Assembly (NCBI GenBank): GCA_030427255.1
Contig: JAUHWY010000004.1
Coordinates: 1 to 64,000, forward strand
Direction: 5' to 3'
Length of the DNA stretch: 64,000 nucleotides
Source of the DNA: Bacteroidia bacterium
Lineage (GTDB): Bacteria > Bacteroidota > Bacteroidia > CAIKAF01
The notes beneath the pieces were generated by a model. The model saw only the letters and a list, made by a program, of their open reading frames with translations. It was not told where the DNA came from and did no database searches. Position numbers and translations under genes: made by a program. Positions 46,353 through 54,573 of the stretch are shown here, piece by piece (position 1 is the stretch's first letter; each line of letters starts with the position of its first letter).

Positions 46353-47381
46353 TTATTGTTCAATATCCAGTTGCGGTACTTCTCTCACCTGCGCTCGCTT
46401 GGCCATATCGGCAATGGCGCGAATATGATCCGGCGTAGAACCGCAACAACCTCCTACCAAATTCACCAACTTTCGTTCCATAAACGGATGCATTAAACCG
46501 GCCATGGTTTCCGGCTCTTGGTCATACTGACCAAAGGCATTTGGCAAGCCGGCATTGGGGTAGGCTGTAACAAACATCGGTGCCTTTTCCGAAAGCTCTT
46601 CTATGTAAGGAAGCATATCGGATGCTCCCAATGCGCAATTCAAACCTATGGAAAGTAAGCCCGCATGGCTCACCGAATTCAAGAAGGCCTCAACCGTTTG
46701 TCCACTAAGCGTCCGACCCGAAGCGTCCGTAATGGTGCCACTCACCATAATGGGAATGTCTTCTCCGGTTTCGTCCCTCAACACCTGAATGGCATACAAG
46801 GCGGCCTTCGCGTTTAGCGTATCAAAAATGGTTTCTACCAACAATACATCTACTCCGCCCAACCACAATTGCCGTGCTTGCTGCAAATAGGCGTCGGCCA
46901 GTTGATCAAAACTTATGGCCCTAAATCCCGGGTCGTTTACGTCCGGCGATAAGCTCGCTGTTTTGGGCGTGGGGCCCAAAGCACCGGCTACCCAACACAC
47001 GCGCCCGGGCTCCTCCCTCATCATTTCCTCAGCTGCTTCACGCGCCACTTTAGCCGAAGCCAAATTCATTTCATCGACCAAAGCCTCCATTTTATAGTCG
47101 CTCTGAGCAATTACTGTGGCCCCAAAGGTGTTGGTTTCCACCATATCCGACCCGGCCCGGAAATACTCCAAATGAATTTCGCGAATGATATCCGGACGTG
47201 TAATGCTAAGCAATTCGTTGTTCCCCTTTACCGGATGCTCCCAATCGGCAAAGCGCGCGCCCCTATAGTCCTCCTCTTCCAGCCCGTGCTTCTGAATCAT
47301 GGTGCCCATAGCCCCGTCCAATACAATCACCCGCCTGCCCATGGCAAGCCTCAGGGCTTCAATACGTTCTTTACGCTCCAT
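46353..47381 (-). CDS. metH: Homocysteine S-methyltransferase domain of split MetH
   Basis: A 342-residue protein holding only the homocysteine-binding barrel of cobalamin-dependent methionine synthase. Visible are VLDGAMGTMIQ, IGLNCALGASDM and VNLVGGCCGSTPDHI, whose two Cys plus an earlier Cys bind zinc. The folate, B12 and activation domains are missing, as in the two-piece MetH of many Bacteroidota, so the partner should be encoded elsewhere. It overlaps the upstream RRM gene by 11 bp. Confidence 0.92.
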   Translation of the reverse strand: MERKERIEALRLAMGRRVIVLDGAMGTMIQKHGLEEEDYRGARFADWEHPVKGNNELLSITRPDIIREIHLEYFRAGSDMVETNTFGATVIAQSDYKMEALVDEMNLASAKVAREAAEEMMREEPGRVCWVAGALGPTPKTASLSPDVNDPGFRAISFDQLADAYLQQARQLWLGGVDVLLVETIFDTLNAKAALYAIQVLRDETGEDIPIMVSGTITDASGRTLSGQTVEAFLNSVSHAGLLSIGLNCALGASDMLPYIEELSEKAPMFVTAYPNAGLPNAFGQYDQEPETMAGLMHPFMERKLVNLVGGCCGSTPDHIRAIADMAKRAQVREVPQLDIEQ

Positions 47382-47625
47382 TGTTCTTTTTTGCTACAAA
47401 TGGCTCTACACGTAACGTTCGACCACCCCATTGGGTTTGATTTAAAGACTCCATGGCCTGCATCTCTTGCTCCGCCGTAGCCAAAGCAACAAATGCAAAT
47501 CCGCGGCTGCGCCCGCTAATCCGGTCAAACACCAACTCCAGCTTAATTACCTCACCAAAAGGCATCAACAGCTCTTGTAAGGCTTCAGAGTCGGCGGCAT
47601 ACGGTAAGTTGCCTACAAACAACAT
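47371..47625 (-). CDS. Small RRM-type RNA-binding protein
   Basis: An 84-residue single RRM. RNP2 is LFVGNL (2-7) and RNP1 is RGFAFVAL (about 40-47), with a basic end. Such one-domain proteins are abundant in Bacteroidota and probably act as general RNA chaperones, filling a cold-shock or Hfq-like niche. Its start has a TACCTTTG box 4 nt upstream. It overlaps the MetH-domain gene, which makes cotranscription certain. Confidence 0.92.
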   Translation of the reverse strand: MLFVGNLPYAADSEALQELLMPFGEVIKLELVFDRISGRSRGFAFVALATAEQEMQAMESLNQTQWGGRTLRVEPFVAKKNNGA

Positions 47626-47629
47626 CGCG

Positions 47630-47637
47630 CAAAGGTA
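47630..47637 (-). promoter_or_regulatory. -7 box of the RRM-metH operon, start-proximal
   Basis: On the minus strand this is TACCTTTG, a perfect TAnnTTTG match, 4 nt before the ATG. A leaderless mRNA is predicted, notable for an RNA-binding protein. Confidence 0.5.
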
Positions 47638-47664
47638 GCCAATTTAGTAGGGATTTTTTGGTTT

Positions 47665-47825
47665 TTTGGGCGCGTTTCGGGCTGTCCCCTTTAGTCCTCG
47701 GCCCAAGCCCAAGGGGCAGGGGAGCTGCAGGGGCTTTCCCGAAGGGTCGGGACCGCCGCTGCGCTCCTCCTGCCCCTAGGGCTTGCTCCTCCGGGCTATC
47801 GGCTCCATCCCGCGCGCATTGCCCA
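47665..47825 (-). repeat. GC-rich intergenic element, copy G
   Basis: It lies in the divergent gap between the RRM and sulfatase genes. The 20-mer at 47738-47757 is the exact inverse of 50369-50388 in copy H (GGCGGTCCCGACCCTTCGGG, itself hairpin-forming). A GGGCGCG run after a T-stretch marks its outer edge. No credible gene is seen. Confidence 0.7.
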
Positions 47826-47954
47826 TAGCACATTTCTTCTCCACAACAAAGGAGCTTACTTTGCAGCCATACCTGCCGAAAATTAGTGCCCAAGCTCCGC
47901 ATTTCTTCGACTTTTTCTATCCATCTCTGTACCTTCACCCTAGATTTTTTGGCT

Positions 47955-49595
47955 ATGAAAATCCTTCGCAAGAAAAAATGGCTTTTGATTGGTGTCGCTA
48001 TCGCCCTGCCTCTGCTTACTTGGGCATTGTGGCCTTTGAGCGGCGACTCTAAATGGGACATTGAAGCCAATACCGAATTAGAAAACGGCAAACACAGCTA
48101 TTTGGCCGGACTGCCTTCCAACGCTCCCAAGAAACCCAACATTATTCTTATCCTAGCCGACGATTTAGGGAAATACGATATTTCACTCTATGGCGGAAAT
48201 CGGGTGCACACACCCAACATCGACTCCATTGCCCACCGTGGGGTCCGCTTCGACCAAGCCTACGTTACGGCGCCCATTTGTGCGCCATCTCGCGCCGCCC
48301 TGCTCACCGGACGCCACAATACCCGCTTTGGCATGGAGTTTCAGCCGCACCGCAGATACCCAAAAAACCGCTTGGAATACTTTGTGTTTCGCCACTTTAT
48401 TGATACCGACAACTGGCAGGTAGCCCCACAATTTTCTTTTCCCGACAGCGACCAAATGAAAGACCAGGGCTTACCTGCTTCCGAAATTACCCTCGCCGAA
48501 GTGTTGACCCAACTTGGCTATAAGACCGCTTTATACGGCAAATGGCACCTGGGTTACGAACCCGGATTCCATCCCAACCAAAGGGGTTTTCAAGACTTTT
48601 ACGGATTTACCGAAGCCTACAGCCTTTTTGCCGACAGCACCGATCCCGGCATCGTAAATGCCATGACCGACGAATTTTCGGACCGCCATATTTGGGAAAA
48701 TGCCCGCAAGGGCGCTTGCGCCATAATGCACAACACCACCGAAGTAGAAGAAAAGGAATACCTCACCCATGTGTTTGCCAGCAAAGCCAAATCCTTTATT
48801 CGGCAAAATAAGGAACAGCCTTTCTTTCTCTACCTTCCCTTTAATGCGCCCCATACTCCTTTTCAAGCGCCCAAAGCATATTACGATATGTTCCCTGATG
48901 AACCCAACCACACACACCGGGTGTATAAGGCCATGATTAAATGCCTAGACGATGCCGTTGGCGAAATCATGCAAGAGTTGCGCAAGCAGGGATTGGAAGA
49001 AGAGACCATGGTTTGGTTTTCCAGCGACAATGGAGCCGCACTCTACACCCTTTCAGGCGATAATGCCCCCCTCAAAGGCGGAAAACTTTCGCAATGGGAA
49101 GGAGGGATTCAAGTGCCTTTTATGATGCAGTGGAAAGGAAAAGTTGCTCCGGGTAGCCATTTGGAACAGCCCGTAAGTTTAACCGATGTTATGGTTACCA
49201 GTTTGGCAGCTTTGGATTTACCCTTGCCCCAAGACCGGGTGTTCGATGGCGTGAATTTATTGCCTTATGTTTTGGCACCCGACAGCGCTGCCGTATCGGC
49301 TCGGCCCTCCGAACCTCCCCACGCCGCACTGTTTTGGAAAAGTGCTTTCAACCGGGCCATGCGGTCCGGTAATTTTAAATGGATGTTCGACGCTTCTACC
49401 GGCACGGTTCAACTGTACGATCTGGAAGCAGACATGGGCGAAACCAAAAATTTGGCCGGAGACCTTCCCGAAGTGCAGGAACGGCTCAAAAGCATGTATC
49501 AAAATTGGCAAAATCAAATCCCCGAAGCCATGTGGCCGGGCATAATGAACCACCGTTTTGAGTACCAAGGGCAAGTTTTTTATTTTAGGATTTAG
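47955..49595 (+). CDS. Exported arylsulfatase-type sulfatase
   Basis: A 546-residue protein from the ATG at 47955, beginning with a basic N-region and hydrophobic helix (about 8-26). It may stay membrane-anchored. Sulfatase family signs are NIILILADDLGKYDIS (metal site), CAPSRAALLTG with Cys109 in the C-x-P-S-R motif that becomes formylglycine, and GKWHLGYEPGFHP. It should hydrolyse sulfate esters, for example of algal polysaccharides, in the periplasm. The next gene, overlapping its last 38 bp, encodes a formylglycine-generating enzyme, so maturation is probably dedicated. Confidence 0.93.
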   Translation: MKILRKKKWLLIGVAIALPLLTWALWPLSGDSKWDIEANTELENGKHSYLAGLPSNAPKKPNIILILADDLGKYDISLYGGNRVHTPNIDSIAHRGVRFDQAYVTAPICAPSRAALLTGRHNTRFGMEFQPHRRYPKNRLEYFVFRHFIDTDNWQVAPQFSFPDSDQMKDQGLPASEITLAEVLTQLGYKTALYGKWHLGYEPGFHPNQRGFQDFYGFTEAYSLFADSTDPGIVNAMTDEFSDRHIWENARKGACAIMHNTTEVEEKEYLTHVFASKAKSFIRQNKEQPFFLYLPFNAPHTPFQAPKAYYDMFPDEPNHTHRVYKAMIKCLDDAVGEIMQELRKQGLEEETMVWFSSDNGAALYTLSGDNAPLKGGKLSQWEGGIQVPFMMQWKGKVAPGSHLEQPVSLTDVMVTSLAALDLPLPQDRVFDGVNLLPYVLAPDSAAVSARPSEPPHAALFWKSAFNRAMRSGNFKWMFDASTGTVQLYDLEADMGETKNLAGDLPEVQERLKSMYQNWQNQIPEAMWPGIMNHRFEYQGQVFYFRI

Positions 49596-50325
49596 CCTTT
49601 GCTTGCTTTGGCTTTCTTGCCAAAGTCCTGCCCAAAAGGAGCCTGTGAAAATTAGCTTGGCTAATGGTCAAACCCTTTGGGTAAGTCCCACCGAAGTCAC
49701 CAACCAAGACTTTGCTGCCTTTGTTCAGGCCACAGGATACCGCACCGAAGCCGAATTGGGTTGGCCAAATAAGGACACCGCTTTGCCTCCCGGAAGCATT
49801 GCATGGAACAAATCATCCGGAACTTTTGAGTTTTTGGAGGGCAGCTCCTGGCGTTATCCGGAAGGAAGAAACGGACCCTCATGGGAAAAACAGCCTTTGC
49901 ATCCGGTGCGTCACGTGAGTCTTAAAGATGCACAGGCTTTTGCCCAATGGAAGGGCGGCAGACTCCCCACCGAAAGCGAATGGGAGCAGGCGGCCGGTCG
50001 ACTTGATAAAGCATCGGCGAATACTTGGCAAGGTTTGTTCCCGCACCAAGACAAAGGCCTGGATGGTTTTAGGCAAAGCACCGCTCCCGTAGCACAGTTT
50101 TTGCCCAATAAAAACGGCTTATTTGATATGGCCGGGAATGTTTGGGAATGGACTTGGGACGGAGCAGATAGCTCAACTCCGGTATTGAAGGGAGGAAGTT
50201 ATTTGTGCGCGCCCAATTGGTGCCAAGGGTATCAGGCCGCGCAGCGCATGCCTTCGGAGCCCCATCAGTCTTTTGGTCACGTAGGTTTCCGATTGGTTTG
50301 GGATCTCGCACCAGGGATGGAGTGA
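49558..50325 (+). CDS. Formylglycine-generating enzyme, predicted lipoprotein
   Basis: A 255-residue SUMF1/FGE-sulfatase domain protein. The start is the TTG at 49558, inside the sulfatase gene, because it gives a lipoprotein signal with lipobox LLWLSC (Cys21) and no ATG is suitable. Both active-site Cys are kept: Cys217 and Cys222 in GGSYLCAPNWCQGYQAAQR match the 5-residue spacing of Cys336 and Cys341 of the human enzyme. GRLPTESEWEQAA and GNVWEWTWD are the usual C-type-lectin-like core. It should convert the sulfatase Cys109 to formylglycine using oxygen and copper. The exported location is unusual for bacteria. Confidence 0.88.
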   Translation: MSTKGKFFILGFSLCLLWLSCQSPAQKEPVKISLANGQTLWVSPTEVTNQDFAAFVQATGYRTEAELGWPNKDTALPPGSIAWNKSSGTFEFLEGSSWRYPEGRNGPSWEKQPLHPVRHVSLKDAQAFAQWKGGRLPTESEWEQAAGRLDKASANTWQGLFPHQDKGLDGFRQSTAPVAQFLPNKNGLFDMAGNVWEWTWDGADSSTPVLKGGSYLCAPNWCQGYQAAQRMPSEPHQSFGHVGFRLVWDLAPGME

Positions 50326-50470
50326 ACGCCCGCCCGAAGCCAAGGACTTGCTTTGGCGGATTTGTGGCGGCGGTCCCGACCCTTCGGGTAAGCCCCCGCA
50401 AAGCCTGCCAAAGCAGTCCTTGGAGAGGGAGGCGGCAAGGACAGCCCGGCCGGTGCCCAAAAAAACCTCA
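50320..50470 (+). repeat. GC-rich intergenic element, copy H
   Basis: It follows the FGE stop directly. It contains the 20-mer shared in inverted form with copy G (50369-50388), GGACTTGC as in copy A, and ends in GGTGCCC plus an A-run. No gene is seen in it. Confidence 0.7.
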
Positions 50471-50537
50471 TTTTTATTCTTTCACCAAATAGCTAAAAAA
50501 CCTTAATTCTTTATTAAATTCATGCAAAGTTCTGTTT

Positions 50538-52844
50538 ATGAAGCATACAGCTATTTGTTCTTTTCTGTTGAGTGCCGCTTGTGTGTATGGGCAGCATTTT
50601 GAGCAACATTTTCCCGGAGTTGCGCCTGAAGCTGCGCAGCGCTGGCCCATGGAGGCGATTGAAAGCGTGGAATTGACTGATGCTCAGCACCGTTTGTATA
50701 CGCTTCAAGACGGTAGGGTCGTGAGCCAAAGTTCAAAAACCCCCATTAACTATAAGGACAGTTCCGGAAATTGGCAGATGATAGATGCCGTTCCGGTGCA
50801 GCATGCCAAGGGGTGGACCGCTTCGAATCAGCCTTTTCCTGTGCATGTAGGCAACGATGGTGCCTTGGTTTTTGAAAGTCCTGCCGGCCCGGTCCAATAT
50901 GGCCCGGCCTCGCCCGCCGGCAGTGGCGGATTTAGTGCTCAGGGACCGAGCACCTTGCGTCAGCCGCTGAGCCATGGAGCGTATCGCGATTTGGAGTTTC
51001 GGGTGAATGCCATAAAATCTTCGGTGTTTTTAACCGGCGCACCCACGGGCGATTGGAATTGGGAGCGGTCCGTAAAGCTTCCTCCCGGTGCCTCAATGCG
51101 GCCGGCTGAGTTTCCCGAAGGAGCCTTGGAAGTGGTATCGGCCAAACGGGAAGTGTTGAGCAAAATCCTACCTTTGGTTGTTTCTGATGCCCAAGGCGAT
51201 TGGACACGTTTGCCTTATATGGTAGAAATGAGTGGGGCAGGAGAGGTGCGTTTAAGTGCCACCGTTCCTCAAGCTTGGTTGCAGGCACCGGAACGCAGCT
51301 ATCCTGTAGAAATTGACCCCTTAATTACCGGACCTACTTCCTTGTGGACCGGAAGTTTTATGCCCTCCTGCCTTATTCCTAATTATAATGTGGACAGCAT
51401 TCCGGTGGTGATTCCGGCAGAAATAACCATAACCTCATTTTTGGTAACCGGCTCTTACTATGCCAGTCCTTTTTCAGGGGCTGTGATGTCGGATGCCGAA
51501 ATGTATTACAGTACCTCTTGTGGCCAAACCCCCGGACTCACCGTAGGTCCACCCACGGGTAATTTGGCTGGAACAGGCTACAACGAGGACACCGAATACC
51601 GAAATCCGCTTACCTGTTGCTTTGCGCCTTCTTGCAGTCAACAAAGCTTTTGGCTTCGCATGCATTTGGGCCGAAACTTTGGCCCTCCGGGCTGCAATTT
51701 TACCTATGTATACCACGACCCCTCTTCTCAATGGCCCTTCAGCGCTTTTGTGGAAGGCCGAACCGTGGAATCGGCGGCCATTCAATGGCAGGTGCAGCCC
51801 CAAAGCCTGTGTGGCACCGAGTGCGATGTATCTATTCGAAGTTTTGTCCGTTATGGAGTCCCTCCCTATCAAATAGACCACCCTTGGGCTCAAGCTCCCA
51901 CACCGGTTGGAAATCCCGCAACCAATTGCAACATACCTCTGGTGGACGAAACCATTGATGTGGTTCGACCCAATTGTCCCCAAACCTGTTTTGAAGACCC
52001 CGCTTTATCCGTTCCCCTTCCCATAATTACCGACCAGTGCGGCAATAACGTTACCGGTTTGCCCCCTAAAACCATAAGCATTCGAGAAACGCCGGATGCA
52101 ACAGCCACCCCTTCTTTCTTGGCCTTATGCAGTGGAGAGCAAGCCAAAATTCAGCTCAACTCCTGCACGCCGGGAACTACCGTGAATTGGCAAGGACAGA
52201 ATGGGGAAACCGGCTCCGGAACCATAGATACCACTATTACCTATGAGGGCAACGATACCCTTATTGCCGAGTTTACGGCAAGTGCTTCGGCCAATAACTG
52301 TCAGGGGCCATCAACCAACATTGAAATTCAGGTGTTTCCTAATCCGGTGGCCGATGCCGACATTCCGGAAACCGTAATCATTCAAACCGATGCGGTATTT
52401 ACCGATTCCTCGGATTACAAGGGCGGAAATGCCTCCGTGGTGGAGTGGATATTGCCCGATGGGACCGTGCTGACCGGTAATCCGGCAACGACCCAATTTA
52501 CCGAACCCGGCAAATATGAGATTTGCATGGTGATTGAAAGCAGCTACGGTTGCCGCGATACGGTTTGCGACACCTTGGAAGTGATTCCGCCCGTTGTGCC
52601 TTTGCCGAACGTAGTTACACCCAATGGCGACGGCGTAAACGATGCCTTGGAGTTTCAGTACCTGGAGTTTTTTAGTCCCGCCCAATTGACCGTATTTAAT
52701 CGTTGGGGTAACGTGGTCTTTCAGGACGACAACTACCAAAACGACTGGGTTCCGGAAGGCTTAAGCGAGGGTACCTATTTTTATGAGTTGATCCTCTTTG
52801 ACGGAACGGCCGAAACCAGCAGTTTAAATATTTTTATACCTTAG
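50538..52844 (+). CDS. Large secreted protein with T9SS type B (gliding-associated) C-terminus
   Basis: A 768-residue protein with a signal peptide ending near residue 20 (VYGQ). The N-terminal half is beta-rich without a family I recognise. About 550-690 are PKD/Ig-like repeats (for example VFTDSSDYKGGNASVVEWILPDG and YGCRDTVCDTLEV). The last 80 residues, from PNVVTPNGDGVNDALEF to SLNIFIP, form the type B T9SS sorting domain (CHU_C). It should be exported and attached at the cell surface. The ligand is unknown. Confidence 0.85.
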   Translation: MKHTAICSFLLSAACVYGQHFEQHFPGVAPEAAQRWPMEAIESVELTDAQHRLYTLQDGRVVSQSSKTPINYKDSSGNWQMIDAVPVQHAKGWTASNQPFPVHVGNDGALVFESPAGPVQYGPASPAGSGGFSAQGPSTLRQPLSHGAYRDLEFRVNAIKSSVFLTGAPTGDWNWERSVKLPPGASMRPAEFPEGALEVVSAKREVLSKILPLVVSDAQGDWTRLPYMVEMSGAGEVRLSATVPQAWLQAPERSYPVEIDPLITGPTSLWTGSFMPSCLIPNYNVDSIPVVIPAEITITSFLVTGSYYASPFSGAVMSDAEMYYSTSCGQTPGLTVGPPTGNLAGTGYNEDTEYRNPLTCCFAPSCSQQSFWLRMHLGRNFGPPGCNFTYVYHDPSSQWPFSAFVEGRTVESAAIQWQVQPQSLCGTECDVSIRSFVRYGVPPYQIDHPWAQAPTPVGNPATNCNIPLVDETIDVVRPNCPQTCFEDPALSVPLPIITDQCGNNVTGLPPKTISIRETPDATATPSFLALCSGEQAKIQLNSCTPGTTVNWQGQNGETGSGTIDTTITYEGNDTLIAEFTASASANNCQGPSTNIEIQVFPNPVADADIPETVIIQTDAVFTDSSDYKGGNASVVEWILPDGTVLTGNPATTQFTEPGKYEICMVIESSYGCRDTVCDTLEVIPPVVPLPNVVTPNGDGVNDALEFQYLEFFSPAQLTVFNRWGNVVFQDDNYQNDWVPEGLSEGTYFYELILFDGTAETSSLNIFIP

Positions 52845-52849
52845 GTAGA

Positions 52850-53152
52850 GCGGGGTGTGCGCACAGATTATGGAGGCTTGGCCGGCTAAGTCTGTGGTGC
52901 CCTGCCCCTTAGTGTTTTTGCGCTTTTTTGGGACAGTATCGAATGGCATGGCCTCCACACTCTTGCAAATATCTTTTGATATTTGGGCGCCTTTTCCGTC
53001 TCCGGCCATTAGCTGCCTTGTGGGGTTGCTACGCCGCCAGGCCCACCTAAGGAGCTTCCTGTGGTCGCTCTTAGTTGGGCGGCGGCTGTGCACCCCACTT
53101 TGGCAGGCTAATTGGCCTCCGCCGGGGCGCGTTAAGCTCTGTGTGGCGATTT
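52850..53152. repeat. GC-rich intergenic block K
   Basis: A 300-bp GC-rich block after the T9SS type B gene. It has inverted end parts (GGGGTGTGCGCACA at 52852 and TGTGCACCCC at 53087) and an inner perfect hairpin CAAATATC-TTTT-GATATTTG (52966-52985). Its relation to the A-H family is uncertain. The two short open frames in it look fortuitous. Confidence 0.4.
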
Positions 53153-53393
53153 TTTTTTAAGAGAGAAATCTCTACATGCGTTAGGTTAATTATCTGATTA
53201 TCAATGATGATTGAAAATGGAAATCTCTACATCTTTGGTTGAGGAAGTGACCCTGCTTCAAGGCACCCTTTCTCGTTCCCTACTATGCCACCTGTGGGTT
53301 TCGGTAGACAGGAAAGCGCTTCGAAATCGCCTGCTTCGGTTAGCTGCAAACCCTTACCTGCAATTTCCCCAATATCCTAACGTTCCGCATTCA

Positions 53394-53430
53394 GGAAACG
53401 TTTACCAGGAGGTTTCCTATATTTGGAAAC
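53394..53430 (+). promoter_or_regulatory. Likely operator/promoter of the toxin-antitoxin pair
   Basis: GGAAAC/GTTTCC half-sites occur at 53394, 53412 and 53425. The last two form a palindrome GTTTCC-N7-GGAAAC whose spacer holds most of TATATTTG (53418-53425), a perfect -7 box. This is the layout expected for an autoregulated promoter bound by the HTH antitoxin. Confidence 0.45.
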
Positions 53431-53480
53431 ATTCCTAGTATCTTTTCGTTATTTTCTAAGAAGAGGTATCCACCGGTAAA

Positions 53481-53918
53481 ATGCATCAAATTGAAATTTT
53501 GCCCCTTGAAGATTCTGACTTCAAACTACTTTCAAAGACCCGATATTTCTTCAACTGGAATGATGAAGCCAATCAAGAAGCTTATAAATTGGTGTTGAGG
53601 GGCCAAAATGACATACAAGGACTTGTTTCAATAGAGAGAATTCCTTCGGAATGGAGAATTCACATAAGACTTCTTACTGTTTAAAGAGAGAACAAAGGAA
53701 AAGATAAAAAATTTGATAGAATTACAGGCAACTTATTAGCCTATGTTGCCAAAATTGCCGTTGCTGATTATGCAGAGTTCGCATGTGTTTCGCTTAGGCC
53801 TAAAAGTGCAATTGCCCAACATTATATGGACAAGTACCATATGAATGTCACGGGCAAGACCCTCAGTTTGGAAGTTCCGGAAATTCTAAACCTCATAAAT
53901 GAATATGACCATGAATAA
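53481..53918 (+). pseudogene. GNAT-like toxin, interrupted by an in-frame stop
   Basis: The frame from 53481 runs 67 codons to a TAA at 53682-53684 and continues in the same frame to 53918. The two parts join into one recognisable protein: IHIRLLTV-stop-RENKGKDKKFDRITGNLL, then AYVAKIAVADYAEFACVSL and RPKSAIAQHYMDKYHM. That is the pattern of small GNAT-like proteins paired with HigA-like antitoxins in Bacteroidota, where acetyl-CoA-binding and NGxxxKxYxGxxGNL-type segments follow the break. One nonsense substitution explains the state. It overlaps the antitoxin start by 20 bp. The toxin identity is inferred from pattern and pairing. Confidence 0.7.
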
Positions 53919-54444
53919 TAAACAAAATATCAACGAAGTAGATGCTGAGTTTGGGATAGACTCCAGATATAAAACCAACGATGAAAGAAAGCAAGATGCT
54001 ATTGATCTAATGCAGGCACGATTGGATAGATTGAAGAACTTATCTAATGAGCAAACCCTTCGTGCAAAACTGCTGCAATTGAAGTTGCAAATGGAAAATT
54101 ACCTCCATCAACCGATTAATGACCATAAAAATCATTTTTCTTATTTCCTAGAGAAGTATATTGACATAATTTATTCGAAGAGAATAGATTTTGCTAGGGA
54201 CATGAACGTTTCCGCTAATTTCCTGAGTAAGATTATCAATAATCACCGGGAACCGAGAGAAGAGTTTATCTTAAAACTTATGATACATTCTGAAAAGGTT
54301 TTCGAGAATGTTGGAGAATTTTCTAAAAAAATCTGGTATTTGGTTTATTTTCAAGAAAAATTATACGATGCAATGTCAAGGCAAGATACATGGAGGCCTG
54401 AAATTGAGAAACAGATTAGGATACCTAAGTTGATGGATACATAA
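53899..54444 (+). CDS. HTH-type antitoxin (HigA/XRE-like)
   Basis: A 181-residue protein. After a helical N-terminal half (residues 30-70, Lys/Gln/Leu-rich, coiled-coil-like), the second half contains FARDMNVSANFLSKIINNHREPREEFILKLM, a clear XRE/HigA-like helix-turn-helix. The arrangement toxin-then-antitoxin with a 20-bp overlap fits HigBA-like order. It should neutralise the partner and repress the shared promoter, where palindromes lie at 53394-53430. The frame is intact although the toxin is broken. Base composition is clearly more AT-rich than the neighbours, a sign of acquired DNA. Confidence 0.8.
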   Translation: MNMTMNNKQNINEVDAEFGIDSRYKTNDERKQDAIDLMQARLDRLKNLSNEQTLRAKLLQLKLQMENYLHQPINDHKNHFSYFLEKYIDIIYSKRIDFARDMNVSANFLSKIINNHREPREEFILKLMIHSEKVFENVGEFSKKIWYLVYFQEKLYDAMSRQDTWRPEIEKQIRIPKLMDT

Positions 54445-54450
54445 GAACTG

Positions 54451-54544
54451 CAGCTAACAGCTACCCAAAGCGGACGATTCCGTGGTTAAGTCCAGCTTTA
54501 CCGCGGTGCTGCTTCATGGTGTGCTTGGTTGACAGTAGATTGCT
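54451..54544. repeat. 94-bp direct repeat, copy DR1
   Basis: It lies just after the antitoxin stop. It shares an exact 29-bp block (54459-54487, AGCTACCCAAAGCGGACGAT onward) and a further end block TGTGCTTGGTTGACAGT with DR2 at 55760-55854. It has internal inverted segments (GCGG...CCGC, CAGCT). No open frame explains it. Its placement after a gene cassette resembles a recombination site, but canonical integron cores are absent. Confidence 0.8.
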
Positions 54545-54573
54545 GTACCATCGGCTACTATTCTTATCCTAAA

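Noticed and set aside
46300-47640. B12 or SAM riboswitch before metH
   Set aside because: metH starts inside the RRM gene, whose promoter box is 4 nt from its start, leaving no leader for a riboswitch.
47585-48091. 168-codon open frame on the minus strand
   Set aside because: It covers the GC-rich block G, overlaps the RRM start and runs antisense to the sulfatase start. It is high-GC shadow coding.
52855-53160. Open frame of about 100 codons in block K
   Set aside because: No family pattern, no credible start context, and it lies in a GC-rich hairpin-rich block.
53211-53438. 75-codon open frame before the toxin gene
   Set aside because: It overlaps the likely operator and promoter and has no recognisable domain. 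It might be a remnant, but the support is too weak to list as a gene.
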